Shown here: positions 12,724-25,351 of the stretch, piece after piece
Numbering within the stretch: the first letter of the stretch is position 1
How the letters are laid out: each line of letters starts with the position of its first letter
Assembly (NCBI GenBank): GCA_902547825.1
Contig: CACCPE010000003.1
Location: forward strand, 24,239-88,238
Direction of reading: 5' to 3'
Source: an uncultured Pelagibacteraceae bacterium
GTDB lineage: Bacteria > Pseudomonadota > Alphaproteobacteria > Pelagibacterales > Pelagibacteraceae
DNA: 64,000 nt
Position numbers and translations under genes: made by a program
Notes under the pieces: generated by a model
Database searches by the model: none
What the model saw: only the letters and a program-made list of their open reading frames with translations
What the model was told of the DNA's origin: nothing

Positions 12724-14289
12724 TTAAAATACTAATAGAAAGATAATTACAACACCAAAAAAACTAATAACTATATTATTTCTAAAGTTTTTAATCTTCA
12801 TTTGTTCTAGTTCTAAATTTTTATTTGCTCCAATTGCCAAATTTAAATTTCCATCAGCCATTAACTTAAGAGCATAATCAGCTCTATCCATTAATTTTGG
12901 AAGATCCGGTATTCTTTTTAAAATTTCAGATGAAGTATTGATTGCTGTATCGATAGTAGATTTTGGACTTTTTATATTTTTCAGCCAATTTTCTAGAACT
13001 GGCCTAGACACTTCCCAAATATTTGTTTCGGGATATAATCTCCTTGCAACCCCTTCAACTACCACCATTGTTTTTTGTAATAGAAGAAGGGGGGGTTGCG
13101 TAGGCATATTAAACTTCTCTGTGATCTCAAATAACTGAGCCAATAGGTTCCCACCCGAAATGTCTTTAATAGATTGTCCAAAAATCGGCTCTCCAACGGA
13201 TCTTAAAGCCTGAGCAAACTCTTCTTTCGAGGCATCCTTAGGCACAAGGCCAGCCTGAAAATGGACTTCAGCAACTTTAACATAATCTCTCTTTATAAAA
13301 CCATATAAAATTTCAGCCAAAAATTTTCTATTATTTTTATCTAATCGTCCCATAATACCAAAGTCCACTGGGATTATATTTCCTTTCGGATCAACAAATA
13401 AATTTCCTTGATGCATATCACCATGAAAAAAACCATCTCTTACAGCCTGTGTTAAAAATAATTGAATTAAATTTTCTGCTAGTTTTTTAAGATCTACTCC
13501 TAAATTATTAATTTTTTGTATTTCACGTATAGAAACACCTTCAACTTTATCTAAGGTTAATATTTTTTTAGTTGTATAATTCCAATAAATTTTTGGTACA
13601 ATAAACCCTTGATCATTTTTAGTATTTTCATAAAGTTCATTAGCCGCAGCAGCTTCAAATCTTAAATCCATTTCTATATTAGTTATTTCTCTCAACAAAT
13701 GGACAACTTCAACCAATTTTAATCTCTTTGCTTTAGAAATAGTATTTTCGACTATATAAGCAAATAACATTAAAGCATCTAATTCTTCATTAAATAATTT
13801 TTCTATATCAGGTCTTAATATCTTAATTGCAACTTGTTTTTCTTGATCTTCATACATAATTTTAGCTAAATGAACTTGAGCTATAGATGCTGCTGCGATC
13901 GGTTCACTTAACTCCTGAATATCCTTAAAATAGTTTTCTCCGATTTCTTTTTTTATTATTTTTTTTGCATCGTGCAGATCAAAAGCAGGAACCTTGTCTT
14001 GTAACTTTTCAAGAGATTTTGCAAGTTGCTCGCCTATGATATCAGGCCTTGTAGCCAGAAATTGACCTAATTTTATAAAAGTCGTACCCATTCCCTGAAG
14101 GGCAGCGCAAAGCTTCTCACCTGAGGATCTATTTTTATCGTGTAGATTTGAACTTGCACCAATCGAAATAAAATTAAAAAATAAATTAATAATTGTTGGT
14201 AATTGATGTATTTCATTGATTGTAGCTACCGCTCCAGAGGTAGAAAATTTTCTAGCTATTTGGAATAATTTAAAAACTCTTTTTAACAT
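12724..14289 (-). CDS. ubiB: UbiB-family protein kinase-like, ubiquinone biosynthesis
   Basis: ABC1/UbiB motifs (GMGTTFIKLGQFLATRPDIIG, FFHGDMHQGNLFV), C-terminal TM. Confidence 0.92.
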   Translation of the reverse strand: MLKRVFKLFQIARKFSTSGAVATINEIHQLPTIINLFFNFISIGASSNLHDKNRSSGEKLCAALQGMGTTFIKLGQFLATRPDIIGEQLAKSLEKLQDKVPAFDLHDAKKIIKKEIGENYFKDIQELSEPIAAASIAQVHLAKIMYEDQEKQVAIKILRPDIEKLFNEELDALMLFAYIVENTISKAKRLKLVEVVHLLREITNIEMDLRFEAAAANELYENTKNDQGFIVPKIYWNYTTKKILTLDKVEGVSIREIQKINNLGVDLKKLAENLIQLFLTQAVRDGFFHGDMHQGNLFVDPKGNIIPVDFGIMGRLDKNNRKFLAEILYGFIKRDYVKVAEVHFQAGLVPKDASKEEFAQALRSVGEPIFGQSIKDISGGNLLAQLFEITEKFNMPTQPPLLLLQKTMVVVEGVARRLYPETNIWEVSRPVLENWLKNIKSPKSTIDTAINTSSEILKRIPDLPKLMDRADYALKLMADGNLNLAIGANKNLELEQMKIKNFRNNIVISFFGVVIIFLLVF

Positions 14290-14994
14290 TTAAACTTTCC
14301 AACCTGAGTGAATTGCTGATATTCCGTTAGAAAGATTTCTATATTCTACATTTGAAAAACCGTTACCTAAAATTAATTCAGCTAATTGTTCTTGATTATA
14401 AAACTTCTTAATACTTTCTATCAGATATTTATAAGGCTTATCTGAGCCAACTATCAATTTTCCAATAAGCGGAATAGTTTTTGAATATTGACTGTAAAGA
14501 TAATTTAGCAGTTCATTATCAATTTTCGAAAATTCTAGGCACATAAAACGACCCCCTGGCTTTAATACCCTCAAAGCCTCTTTTAAAACAGTATTAATAT
14601 CTGAAACATTCCTTATTCCGTAGCTTATAGAGTAATAGTCGAAAGTATTATCTTCAATTGGAATTTTCTCAGCTGGAGCGTTTATCCATTTTATATTTTC
14701 ATATTTTTTCAACTTTTTCTTACCTTGATTTAACATTTGAATATTAGGTTCCACACATGTGATTGGTCCAGTATTTTTAGTTTCTTCTGAAAAAAGTTTT
14801 GCAATATCCCCGGTTCCAGAAGCAACATCAATCAATTTTGATCCGGGCTGAGGATTCATCCAATTAATTAATTTTTCTTTCCAAGCTCTGTGTATCCCAA
14901 GAGACATAATATCATTCATTAAATCATATTTTTTATGAACATCTGAAAATACAGAATTGACTAACTTATTTTTATCTTGAATAGTACTTTTCAT
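14290..14994 (-). CDS. ubiE: Demethylmenaquinone/ubiquinone C-methyltransferase
   Basis: KYDLMNDIMSLGIHRAWK, DVASGTGDIA, YGIRNVSD. Confidence 0.95.
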   Translation of the reverse strand: MKSTIQDKNKLVNSVFSDVHKKYDLMNDIMSLGIHRAWKEKLINWMNPQPGSKLIDVASGTGDIAKLFSEETKNTGPITCVEPNIQMLNQGKKKLKKYENIKWINAPAEKIPIEDNTFDYYSISYGIRNVSDINTVLKEALRVLKPGGRFMCLEFSKIDNELLNYLYSQYSKTIPLIGKLIVGSDKPYKYLIESIKKFYNQEQLAELILGNGFSNVEYRNLSNGISAIHSGWKV

Positions 14995-15005
14995 ATAAGA
15001 ATTAT

Positions 15006-15875
15006 ATGCCAGAATTACCAGAAGTTGAAGTTGTTAAAAGGTCCTTAGAGAGGAATATAATAAATTTAATTATCAAAAAAGTAAAAATCAATGATGGTAA
15101 CCTTCGATACAAGGTAGACAAAATAAGATTATCAAAATTAAAAGGAAAAAAAATCACAAAAATCAAAAGAAGATCAAAATTTTTGATTTTTGAAATAGGA
15201 AAGACCTATAAAATGTTAGTACATCTTGGAATGACAGGTAAATTTTTTTTCACCGATAATAAAGATAATAAATTTAAAACAAGCTTTTATTATTTTTTAA
15301 ATTATAAAAAAGATCGAAAACACGATCGGGTAATATTTATATTAAATAAAAAACGAAAATTAATTTATAACGATGTAAGAAAATTTGGTTTTATTAAGAT
15401 ATATAGTTCGAGTTTATTAACAAAATCGAAGCATCTTACACATTTAGGACCTGAACCTTTGGAAAAAAATTGGAATTATTTATATTTAAAAAATTATATC
15501 TGTGGAAAAAAAAGATCAATAAAGAATATTCTGATGGATCAAAGATGCGTTTCTGGTTTAGGAAACATATACGTAAACGAAATTTTGTTTTTTTCAGGGA
15601 TAAAACCAGCCCGTGAGGCCACTAAACTTAAAAATTTTGAAATAGAAAAAATTATTAAATTTTCGAAGAGAATTTTAAAAAATTCAATAAAACTTGGCGG
15701 ATCTACAATTAAAGACTTTTCTAGTGAAAATGGAAAAAAAGGATTATTTCAACAAAAATTCAAAGTTTACGGAAGAGAAAATCAAGAATGTTCTAATGTG
15801 GATTGTAAGTTAAGAATAATTAGAACAGTTATATCTAATCGAGCAACATATCTATGTAAAAAATGCCAAATATAA
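15006..15875 (+). CDS. mutM: Formamidopyrimidine-DNA glycosylase
   Basis: MPELPEVEVVKRSLE, helix-two-turn-helix, zinc finger (CSNVDCKLRIIRTVISNRATYLCKKCQ). Confidence 0.95.
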   Translation: MPELPEVEVVKRSLERNIINLIIKKVKINDGNLRYKVDKIRLSKLKGKKITKIKRRSKFLIFEIGKTYKMLVHLGMTGKFFFTDNKDNKFKTSFYYFLNYKKDRKHDRVIFILNKKRKLIYNDVRKFGFIKIYSSSLLTKSKHLTHLGPEPLEKNWNYLYLKNYICGKKRSIKNILMDQRCVSGLGNIYVNEILFFSGIKPAREATKLKNFEIEKIIKFSKRILKNSIKLGGSTIKDFSSENGKKGLFQQKFKVYGRENQECSNVDCKLRIIRTVISNRATYLCKKCQI

Positions 15876-15880
15876 TAAAG

Positions 15881-15909
15881 TTGACCGCTATAATACCTCA
15901 ATATATATA
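15881..15909 (+). promoter_or_regulatory. Putative sigma70 promoter for rpsT
   Basis: TTGACC-N17-TATATA, just upstream of rpsT. Confidence 0.5.
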
Positions 15910-15918
15910 GTTTTAAAA

Positions 15919-16173
15919 ATGCCAAATACAAAATCAGCAATTAGAAGAGTGAGACGGGTAAAAAAACAGACCCAGATTAATAGAATTAGAAAAAGTAAGT
16001 ATAAAAACGCCATAAAGCAAATGGAACTGTTGCTTAGATCAAAAGATAAAGAGAAATTAAAAAAATATTTTTCAAAATTTCAATCAATTCTAATGCAGGT
16101 TGCTAAAACAAAAATTATAAGCAAAAAAACTGCAGCAAGAAAAATTTCAAGAATTTCAAAAATAATTAGCTAA
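15919..16173 (+). CDS. rpsT: 30S ribosomal protein S20
   Basis: MPNTKSAIRRVRRVKKQTQINR...KKTAARKISRISK. Confidence 0.95.
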   Translation: MPNTKSAIRRVRRVKKQTQINRIRKSKYKNAIKQMELLLRSKDKEKLKKYFSKFQSILMQVAKTKIISKKTAARKISRISKIIS

Positions 16174-16382
16174 ATTTACATTTCATAGTTGTTACTTTTT
16201 TAACTACATTTTGATTTTAAAAACTAAATATAGTTTCTTACTCAAGTTGCAAATTATTTATTTTTTTCCATCGCTACGATTATTCTACAACCGATCTTAA
16301 ATTTTTTTTTTAATTACAACCTCCGAATAGTTGCAAAGAAGTTAAAAAGAAGATTAAAAAGAATCTCTTAGTAAATAATTAC

Positions 16383-17771
16383 ATGGATAAAATAATTAAA
16401 AAACAAAACGTTTATGTTTCAGAAGAGGAAAAAACATTAAACTGGGTTGAAATCCAAAATTCATTTAAAAAAACTTTTGGAAATGAAATATACAATAGCT
16501 GGCTGCAAAAAATTTCTTTAATTAAAGAATATAACGATTTTTTAGTGCTAGGTGTTCCCACAAGATTTTTCAGAGATTGGATTGTTTCTAGATATTTAGA
16601 TAAGATTTTAGAACAGGTAAAAAGCTTCAAGTTAAGCCTAAACAGGATAGAATTTAAAATAATAGAGGAGACAAAGCAAAATCAAGAGATAATCAAAATC
16701 AATGAGCTCAATAAAGTAACCGAAATCAAGGACTCAATACTTAATTACAATAGACTAAACCCTAGTTTAAATTTTAACAACTTTATTAAAGGCAGCAGTA
16801 ATGAAATTGCATTGTCTTATTCAAAAAAAGTTTGTGAGCAATTATCCCGTTATAATCCATTATATCTTTGTGGTGGAGTTGGTTTAGGAAAAACTCACCT
16901 CTTAAATGCTATAGGGTTAGAATTACAAAATGAGAATAATGTTATGTTTATATCTGCTGAAAGATTTATGTATCACTTTATCAAATCAATTAAAAAAAAC
17001 GACATGGTCAATTTTAAAGATTTTTTTAGAAAATCTTCTGTATTTATTATTGATGATATTCAATTTATTAGTGGAAAAGAGAGCCTACAAGAAGAGTTTT
17101 TTCACACATTTAACAGCCTTATGGACAAAGGCTCACAAATAATCATATCATCTGATAGAGCTCCCATGAAGCTTGAGAGAATTCAAGAGAGAATTAAATC
17201 AAGACTAGCCGGAGGACTGGTGGTTGATATTGAAACTCCTGACCTAGATTTAAAGATAAAAATTATCAAAAAAAAGATTGAGGAAATTGAAAATCAATTT
17301 AAAGAAAATATAAATTTAAACGATGAAGTAATTAGCTATATAGCTAGTGAAAGCAAAACTAACATTAGAGAATTGATAGGTGTTTTGAACCGAGTTATAG
17401 CTTTTAGTAGAGTTCATAATAAAATTCTGAATATAAGTGATTGCAAGAATATTTTAAAAGATGCTTTTAATCAAATAAGAATTATCACCGTAGATAAAAT
17501 TCAAACTATAGTTTCTAATTACTACAATATTCCTTTAAGTGAAATGCTTTCTCAAAGAAGATCGCGCCCGTTAGCAAGACCTAGGCAAGTAGCTATGTAT
17601 TTAGCAAAAAAATTAACAACAAGATCATTACCAGAAATTGGAAGAAGATTTGCGAACCGTGACCATACAACAGTGATACATGCTGTAAAAACTATCACTC
17701 GACTTTCAGATCAAGACGACGAAATGAAAAAAAATATAAATCAGATAAAAAGTCTTTTGTTAGAACAATAA
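16383..17771 (+). CDS. dnaA: Chromosomal replication initiator DnaA
   Basis: AAA+ (LYLCGGVGLGKTHLLNAIG), C-terminal DnaA box-binding motif (RFANRDHTTVIHAV). Confidence 0.97.
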   Translation: MDKIIKKQNVYVSEEEKTLNWVEIQNSFKKTFGNEIYNSWLQKISLIKEYNDFLVLGVPTRFFRDWIVSRYLDKILEQVKSFKLSLNRIEFKIIEETKQNQEIIKINELNKVTEIKDSILNYNRLNPSLNFNNFIKGSSNEIALSYSKKVCEQLSRYNPLYLCGGVGLGKTHLLNAIGLELQNENNVMFISAERFMYHFIKSIKKNDMVNFKDFFRKSSVFIIDDIQFISGKESLQEEFFHTFNSLMDKGSQIIISSDRAPMKLERIQERIKSRLAGGLVVDIETPDLDLKIKIIKKKIEEIENQFKENINLNDEVISYIASESKTNIRELIGVLNRVIAFSRVHNKILNISDCKNILKDAFNQIRIITVDKIQTIVSNYYNIPLSEMLSQRRSRPLARPRQVAMYLAKKLTTRSLPEIGRRFANRDHTTVIHAVKTITRLSDQDDEMKKNINQIKSLLLEQ

Positions 17772-17774
17772 GAC

Positions 17775-18890
17775 ATGCAATTTGTAATTAAAAGAGACAC
17801 TTTATTAAAATCACTAAATTTTGTTCAAGGCATAGTTGAAAAGAAAAATACTTTACCAATTCTATCAAATGTTTTAATTCAACTCAAAAATAAGAAACTT
17901 TCAATTATAGCGACAGACTTAGACATAATTTTTTATGACGAGATAACAGATGTTAAAGTCTTAAATGAAGGTAGCACCACAACCTCTGCAGCAATACTTT
18001 ATGACATATTAAGAAAAATCTCATCAAACTCAGAACTTAATTTCGATTTGAAGTCTGAAAATAAATTAAGTCTTAAAAGTCAAAACTCAGATTTTAATTT
18101 ATTATGTTTGCCAACTGATAATTTTCCCACTTTTACGGACGAATTTGAAGATCAAGAGATATTAATAGATAATAAGAAATTTCTAAAATTATTAAATAAA
18201 ACAAGAATTTCAATTTCAAATGACGATACAAGACATTATCTAAATGGAATCTTTATACATTTAACAGAGGCCCATGGAAGAAATTTTTTGACAGGGGTGG
18301 CGACTGACAGTCATAGATTATCCTCATGTAGTTTAGAAGTAGAAAATATAGATAACTTTTCACCCTTAATTCTTCCAAGAAAAACAGTGTTTCAGTTGTG
18401 CTCGTTGTTAACTGAGAATAGTGATAAATTAGTAATCCAAACCAGTGAGAATAAAATTAGATTTTCACTAGGAAAAATGAAATTAATTTCTAAAGTTATA
18501 GATGGTAAATTTCCAGATTACAAAAAAGTTGTTCCAGTTAACAACGATAAAGTTTTAACAGTTTCATCGAAAGATTTTATCAGCTCAATAGAGAGAGTAG
18601 CAAGTGTATCTTTAGATGGAAAAGAGGGTGTAAAACTATCTATAAACAAAGATAATGTTCAACTTTCTGTGAATAGTGCAAATTCAGGAGAAGGAAATGA
18701 AATTATCAAAGCAGATTTTAATTCAGGAAAATTAAACATTAGTTTTAATTCAAAATATTTAATTGATATTGCTTCTGAAGTTGAAGATAAAAAACTTAAA
18801 ATAAATTTAAAAGATTCTGTTTCCCCTGTGTTAATAGAGGATTTTTCTGATAAGAATAGCTATTATGTTATAATGCCAATGAAAATCTAA
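17775..18890 (+). CDS. dnaN: DNA polymerase III beta clamp
   Basis: Full-length clamp, ends ...NSYYVIMPMKI. Confidence 0.95.
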   Translation: MQFVIKRDTLLKSLNFVQGIVEKKNTLPILSNVLIQLKNKKLSIIATDLDIIFYDEITDVKVLNEGSTTTSAAILYDILRKISSNSELNFDLKSENKLSLKSQNSDFNLLCLPTDNFPTFTDEFEDQEILIDNKKFLKLLNKTRISISNDDTRHYLNGIFIHLTEAHGRNFLTGVATDSHRLSSCSLEVENIDNFSPLILPRKTVFQLCSLLTENSDKLVIQTSENKIRFSLGKMKLISKVIDGKFPDYKKVVPVNNDKVLTVSSKDFISSIERVASVSLDGKEGVKLSINKDNVQLSVNSANSGEGNEIIKADFNSGKLNISFNSKYLIDIASEVEDKKLKINLKDSVSPVLIEDFSDKNSYYVIMPMKI

Positions 18891-19020
18891 TTTTAGTTAA
18901 AAATAGATTTTTTTTTTATTTTGAGCTCAAAACTGTTGCTATTAAATAATTCTGGGCCCTCAAGCTATAGATACGTTTTATCTTGTATTAAAAAAATGGT
19001 ATATTTGTTTGTCCTTATAA

Positions 19021-21087
<2,067 letters not shown>

Positions 21088-21092
21088 ATATA

Positions 21093-22376
21093 ATGAATTT
21101 TTCTACTCTTTTCCGCACAAAAGAGAACTTAAACTTAGATAAAAATACTCTCACAATTTTAAGATATATAGCTATTTTTGGCCAGTTTTTAGCAATAGGT
21201 ATTGTTTATTATTTTTTAAATTTGCCATTTCCGATTATTGAGAGTTATATAATTATTTCACTTGGTTTAGTCACAAATTTGTATCTTCAATTTGGTGTTA
21301 AAATTAATCAACTTAAAGATTTCTACGCAGCCCCTTTTCTGCTATACGATTTGATACAGTTAAGTGCACTTCTTTATCTAACAGGGGGAATATTTAATCC
21401 TTTCTCTTTTTTATTGGTAATTCCAGCTATAGTTTCATCAACATTTTTAAGTATGGGAACCACAATTATTTTAGGTTTTATTACATCAATACTTTTATTA
21501 ACTATCTCATTTTTTCATTTACCTCTTCCAGGAGAGGATATGAATTTGTTACATTTTCCAAATTTTTATAAGAATGGAATTATAATCTCTATTTTAATTG
21601 GTTTAATATTTTTAAGTTATTTCGGTATTCGATTTTCGGGAGAAAAAAAAAAGACAGAGGAAGCTTTTAAAAAACTTCAAGAAGTGATTTATAAAGAATA
21701 TGAATTAGAGTCCCTAGGAGGTCAAGCAGCAGCAGCAGCACATTCACTTGGAACACCCTTAGCTACAATCAGTGTTGTTGCGAAAGAATTAAAAAAAGAA
21801 ATCGGAAATGATAGTGATTTTTCAAAAGATATTGATCTACTGATAAGTCAATCAAAAAGATGTAGTGAAATTTTGAAAAGAATTTCGAAAAAACAGATAG
21901 AAGAAGATAAATTTTTTAGCTCAACTAAATTGGAACATTTACTCGAAGAAATCATCAGTTCTTTTAAAGAAACTTCCTCTAAAAAAATTAATTTAGTATC
22001 TAATAATGATAAAAATAAAATTGATATCCAGAGGTCAGCAGAAATGATCTATGGCTTAAGAAATTTTATAGGTAATGCGATTAAATTTTCGAAAAGCAAA
22101 GTTAATATTTTTCTTTCGAGTGATGAGAAAGAAATCAAAATTACAGTTAACGATGACGGTCCAGGATTTCCAAAGGATATAGTCAAGAAATTAGGAGAAC
22201 CTTATATAAAATCTAGATCATTGGAATTAAATACGAACTCAGGTCTTGGTCTTGGAACTTTCTTGGGTAAAACTTTATTAGAGAGGCAAAATGCTAAACT
22301 AATATTTAAAGATGATAAGAATTTAGGTGGAGCTTCTGTTGTAATTAGGTGGTCTCCTAAAAATATTTTAGTATAA
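21093..22376 (+). CDS. regB: Redox-responsive sensor histidine kinase RegB/PrrB-like
   Basis: Six TM, GGIFNPF quinone-site heptad, AAAAAHSLGTPLATISVV H-box, conserved-region Cys (SQSKRCSEIL). Confidence 0.87.
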   Translation: MNFSTLFRTKENLNLDKNTLTILRYIAIFGQFLAIGIVYYFLNLPFPIIESYIIISLGLVTNLYLQFGVKINQLKDFYAAPFLLYDLIQLSALLYLTGGIFNPFSFLLVIPAIVSSTFLSMGTTIILGFITSILLLTISFFHLPLPGEDMNLLHFPNFYKNGIIISILIGLIFLSYFGIRFSGEKKKTEEAFKKLQEVIYKEYELESLGGQAAAAAHSLGTPLATISVVAKELKKEIGNDSDFSKDIDLLISQSKRCSEILKRISKKQIEEDKFFSSTKLEHLLEEIISSFKETSSKKINLVSNNDKNKIDIQRSAEMIYGLRNFIGNAIKFSKSKVNIFLSSDEKEIKITVNDDGPGFPKDIVKKLGEPYIKSRSLELNTNSGLGLGTFLGKTLLERQNAKLIFKDDKNLGGASVVIRWSPKNILV

Positions 22377-22384
22377 AATAAAAA

Positions 22385-23431
22385 TTATTTTGGTTCTTGT
22401 TGTGTTAAACAATGAATTGCCCCAAAACCCCAAATTAATTCAGAACAATCTATTGGAACAATTTTCCTATTTTTAAATTCCTTTTTAAAAATTTTTATTA
22501 CTATTTTATCATTCGGGTCATTAAAAGTAGGTAACAAAACGCAATTATTCAGGATATAAAAGTTAAGGTATGATGCCGGTACTCTCACTTTATTTATGTA
22601 AATAGGTCTAGGCATTGGAATTTTTCTAATTTTTATTTGTGATAATTTAATTTTGATCTTTTTTAAAATTTTAAAGTTTTCATCGAGATTTTTGTAATTT
22701 TTGTCTTTTTTATTATTTTCGTAAGCAAGAAAAACCTTATTAGTATTAACAAATCTAGCAATATCATCAACGTGACCATGAGTGTCATCTCCTTCGATAC
22801 CTTTATTAAGCCAAATAACCTTTTTTGTCCCAAAAAATTTTCTAAAAATGTAATTATAATCTTTTATTTTTAAGAAAGAATTTCTTTGTTGAATTTTACT
22901 TAATAAGCATTCTTTTGTTGTAAGTAGTAAACCTTTACCATTAACATCAATCGATCCCCCCTCAAGAACTATTGATTTTTTTTTAAATTTAGGACTTATT
23001 GTATTTACTTTGTAATGTTTTTTTATTCTTAAAGTGACTTTGTTATCTGCTCTATAATTTTTGTATTTAGCCCAACCATTAAATTTCCAATTTAATATTA
23101 CATTTCGATTGTTTTTATCTTTAATAAATATCGGTCCTGTATCTCTCATCCATACTCTATTTGTTTTACAAATTATGAATTTTATATTATTTAATTTTGC
23201 ATTATTTTTTTTTAGTAATTTTTTAATTGTTTTCTTAGATTTAAAATTTTTTATTAAAAGATTTAACTCTTGATACTCTGAGATTTTAGAAATTATTTGA
23301 GCAAATACTCTAGGAATATATTTAAATTTGCCTGGCCAATCACTTTTATTATAAGGCCACCCTATTAATGTAGATTGTTGTTTTTCCCACTCAGCTGGCA
23401 TCCTGAAAAAGGAATTAATTTTTCTAGGCAT
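22385..23431 (-). CDS. aguA: Agmatine deiminase family (peptidyl-arginine deiminase fold)
   Basis: MPAEWEKQQSTLIGWPYNKSDWPG; WMRDTGPIF; EGDDTHGHVDD; GFGAIHCLTQQEP. Confidence 0.9.
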   Translation of the reverse strand: MPRKINSFFRMPAEWEKQQSTLIGWPYNKSDWPGKFKYIPRVFAQIISKISEYQELNLLIKNFKSKKTIKKLLKKNNAKLNNIKFIICKTNRVWMRDTGPIFIKDKNNRNVILNWKFNGWAKYKNYRADNKVTLRIKKHYKVNTISPKFKKKSIVLEGGSIDVNGKGLLLTTKECLLSKIQQRNSFLKIKDYNYIFRKFFGTKKVIWLNKGIEGDDTHGHVDDIARFVNTNKVFLAYENNKKDKNYKNLDENFKILKKIKIKLSQIKIRKIPMPRPIYINKVRVPASYLNFYILNNCVLLPTFNDPNDKIVIKIFKKEFKNRKIVPIDCSELIWGFGAIHCLTQQEPK

Positions 23432-24299
23432 CTATTGGATTTTTGAGTAGTCCTTTATAATAGTCTATTCTTCTATCTCTAAAAAAAGGCCAATGTTGCC
23501 TTGAGTTTTCTACTTTTCTAAAATCAATTTCACAAATTAAAATGTTTTCTTTTAAATTGGCTTTTTTAACAACTTTACCACTTGGATCAAATATTACACT
23601 ATTGCCCCAGAACTCTATCTTTTTATTACCTTGTTTTTCAATTCCAACTCTATTTATTGCGGCAACATAAATACCATTAGCTATGGCATGAGATCTCTGA
23701 ATAGAAAGCCATGATTGGAGTTGTGCTTTACCAAATTTTTTTTTTTCTTTTGGGTGCCATCCAATAGCAGTTGGATAAAAAATAATTTCTGCTCCTTTAA
23801 GTGCAGTTAATCTTGCTGCCTCAGGAAACCATTGATCCCAGCAAATTAAAGTTCCTAAATTTCCTTCTGAAGTTTTAAAAGATTTAAAACCTAAATCTCC
23901 AGGAGTAAAATAAAACTTCTCGTAAAATTGTGGATCATCAGGAATATGCATCTTTCTATATTTTCCCAAAATTTTACCTTTCTCGTTAATTACAATAATA
24001 CTATTGTGATAAAGCCCAGAAGTTTTCTTTTCAAATAACGAAATTATTAAAATTATTTTGAGTTTTTTAGCAAGAGTAGAAAATAAATTACTACTAGGCC
24101 CTGGTATTTTCTCAGCGAAATTAAAGTTTTTATGATTTTCAGTTTGACAAAAATATTTTGTTAAAAATAACTCAGGTAAGCAAATAATTTTTGCACCTCT
24201 TTTTGCCGACATATTAATTTTATTGATAGCATTACGAATATTTTTTTTCGGATCAAATGACATTTTCATCTGAACTAATGCTATCTTTGTTTTACCCAT
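23424..24299 (-). CDS. aguB: N-carbamoylputrescine amidase (nitrilase superfamily)
   Basis: CLPELFLTKYFCQTE; GTLICWDQWFPEAARL; NRVG. Confidence 0.9.
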   Translation of the reverse strand: MGKTKIALVQMKMSFDPKKNIRNAINKINMSAKRGAKIICLPELFLTKYFCQTENHKNFNFAEKIPGPSSNLFSTLAKKLKIILIISLFEKKTSGLYHNSIIVINEKGKILGKYRKMHIPDDPQFYEKFYFTPGDLGFKSFKTSEGNLGTLICWDQWFPEAARLTALKGAEIIFYPTAIGWHPKEKKKFGKAQLQSWLSIQRSHAIANGIYVAAINRVGIEKQGNKKIEFWGNSVIFDPSGKVVKKANLKENILICEIDFRKVENSRQHWPFFRDRRIDYYKGLLKNPIDA

Positions 24300-24304
24300 T
24301 GTAT

Positions 24305-25351
24305 TTAATTAAATAAATTTTGAAAATTTCTTTTTTGCCTTGCTTGCCAATGTTTACGATGATAGGCATCGCTTGCTATTAGGGGCAATACACTTGTAGC
24401 CTCAGCGAATACCATTTGCTCCTTCGTAACATCCACTTTTCCCCATGAGCTTGCTTCTTTTAGAGTAGAACTACTACAAGCTCCATCTCTCGTATCAGCC
24501 ACAGTTATTTGAATAGCATATTTATGCATATCTACTTTTTTACCTAATAATTCCGCACAAACTACGGTATCCTGAATAAAATTTTTGGGCACCCCACCTC
24601 CAACCATTAACAATCCCGATTGTTTTGATTTGAGTTTAATTTCAGTTAATTCTCTGAACTCTCTAATAGAGTCTATAGTTATATGATTTTTAGGATTCTG
24701 TTCTTGGTGCATAACTAGACCAAATCCTGCTGAACTATCTGTAAAAGCTGGGCAAAAAATTGGAACATTGTTGTCATAAGCTGATTCTATTAATGACTCT
24801 TTTTTTTTTGAATTTTTCTTTAAATATTTTCCAAGTTCTTTTATAAACTCTCTTGATGTAAATGGCTTTGGTTCAAGTGAATTCGCAATTTCACAAATAG
24901 TCTTATCACATGCTTGTAGCTCCTCTTCATCTATGTAGGTGTCATATATTCTATCAATATAGTTATTTCTTAATTCAGTATCATCTTGAAATTGAGATCC
25001 TTGATAATGTTTAAATCCTAGAGCCTCAAAAAAATCCATATCTATAATAGAGGCGCCTGTTGCAACTATAGCATCGATCATATTATGTTTTACTAAATCA
25101 GTGTACAGGTCCATACATCCTCCTGCCGATGTAGATCCTGCTAATGTTAAAAAAATTGAACAATCCTTGTCCGCAAGCATCTCATTATAAATACCTGCTG
25201 CTCTGGCTGTATCCCTAGAAGTAAAAGACATTTTGCTCATACCTTCAATAATTTTACGAGCATCGAAAGATTTTATGTCAATATGTTCAACCGGAGAATT
25301 AAGTAGAGATTTTTTATTGTGTCCGATATTCGGAACATTTTTTTTACTCAT
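24305..25351 (-). CDS. Deoxyhypusine synthase-like protein
   Basis: DHS family (TLAGSTSAGG, GSIIDMDFFEALG-like, GGGVPKNFIQDTV, SSWGKV with the catalytic-type Lys). Confidence 0.87.
   Translation of the reverse strand: MSKKNVPNIGHNKKSLLNSPVEHIDIKSFDARKIIEGMSKMSFTSRDTARAAGIYNEMLADKDCSIFLTLAGSTSAGGCMDLYTDLVKHNMIDAIVATGASIIDMDFFEALGFKHYQGSQFQDDTELRNNYIDRIYDTYIDEEELQACDKTICEIANSLEPKPFTSREFIKELGKYLKKNSKKKESLIESAYDNNVPIFCPAFTDSSAGFGLVMHQEQNPKNHITIDSIREFRELTEIKLKSKQSGLLMVGGGVPKNFIQDTVVCAELLGKKVDMHKYAIQITVADTRDGACSSSTLKEASSWGKVDVTKEQMVFAEATSVLPLIASDAYHRKHWQARQKRNFQNLFN

Noticed and set aside
16174-16382. rpsT-dnaA gap as replication origin
   Set aside because: No clear TTATNCACA-type DnaA boxes or 13-mer array seen by eye; GC-skew analysis would be needed.
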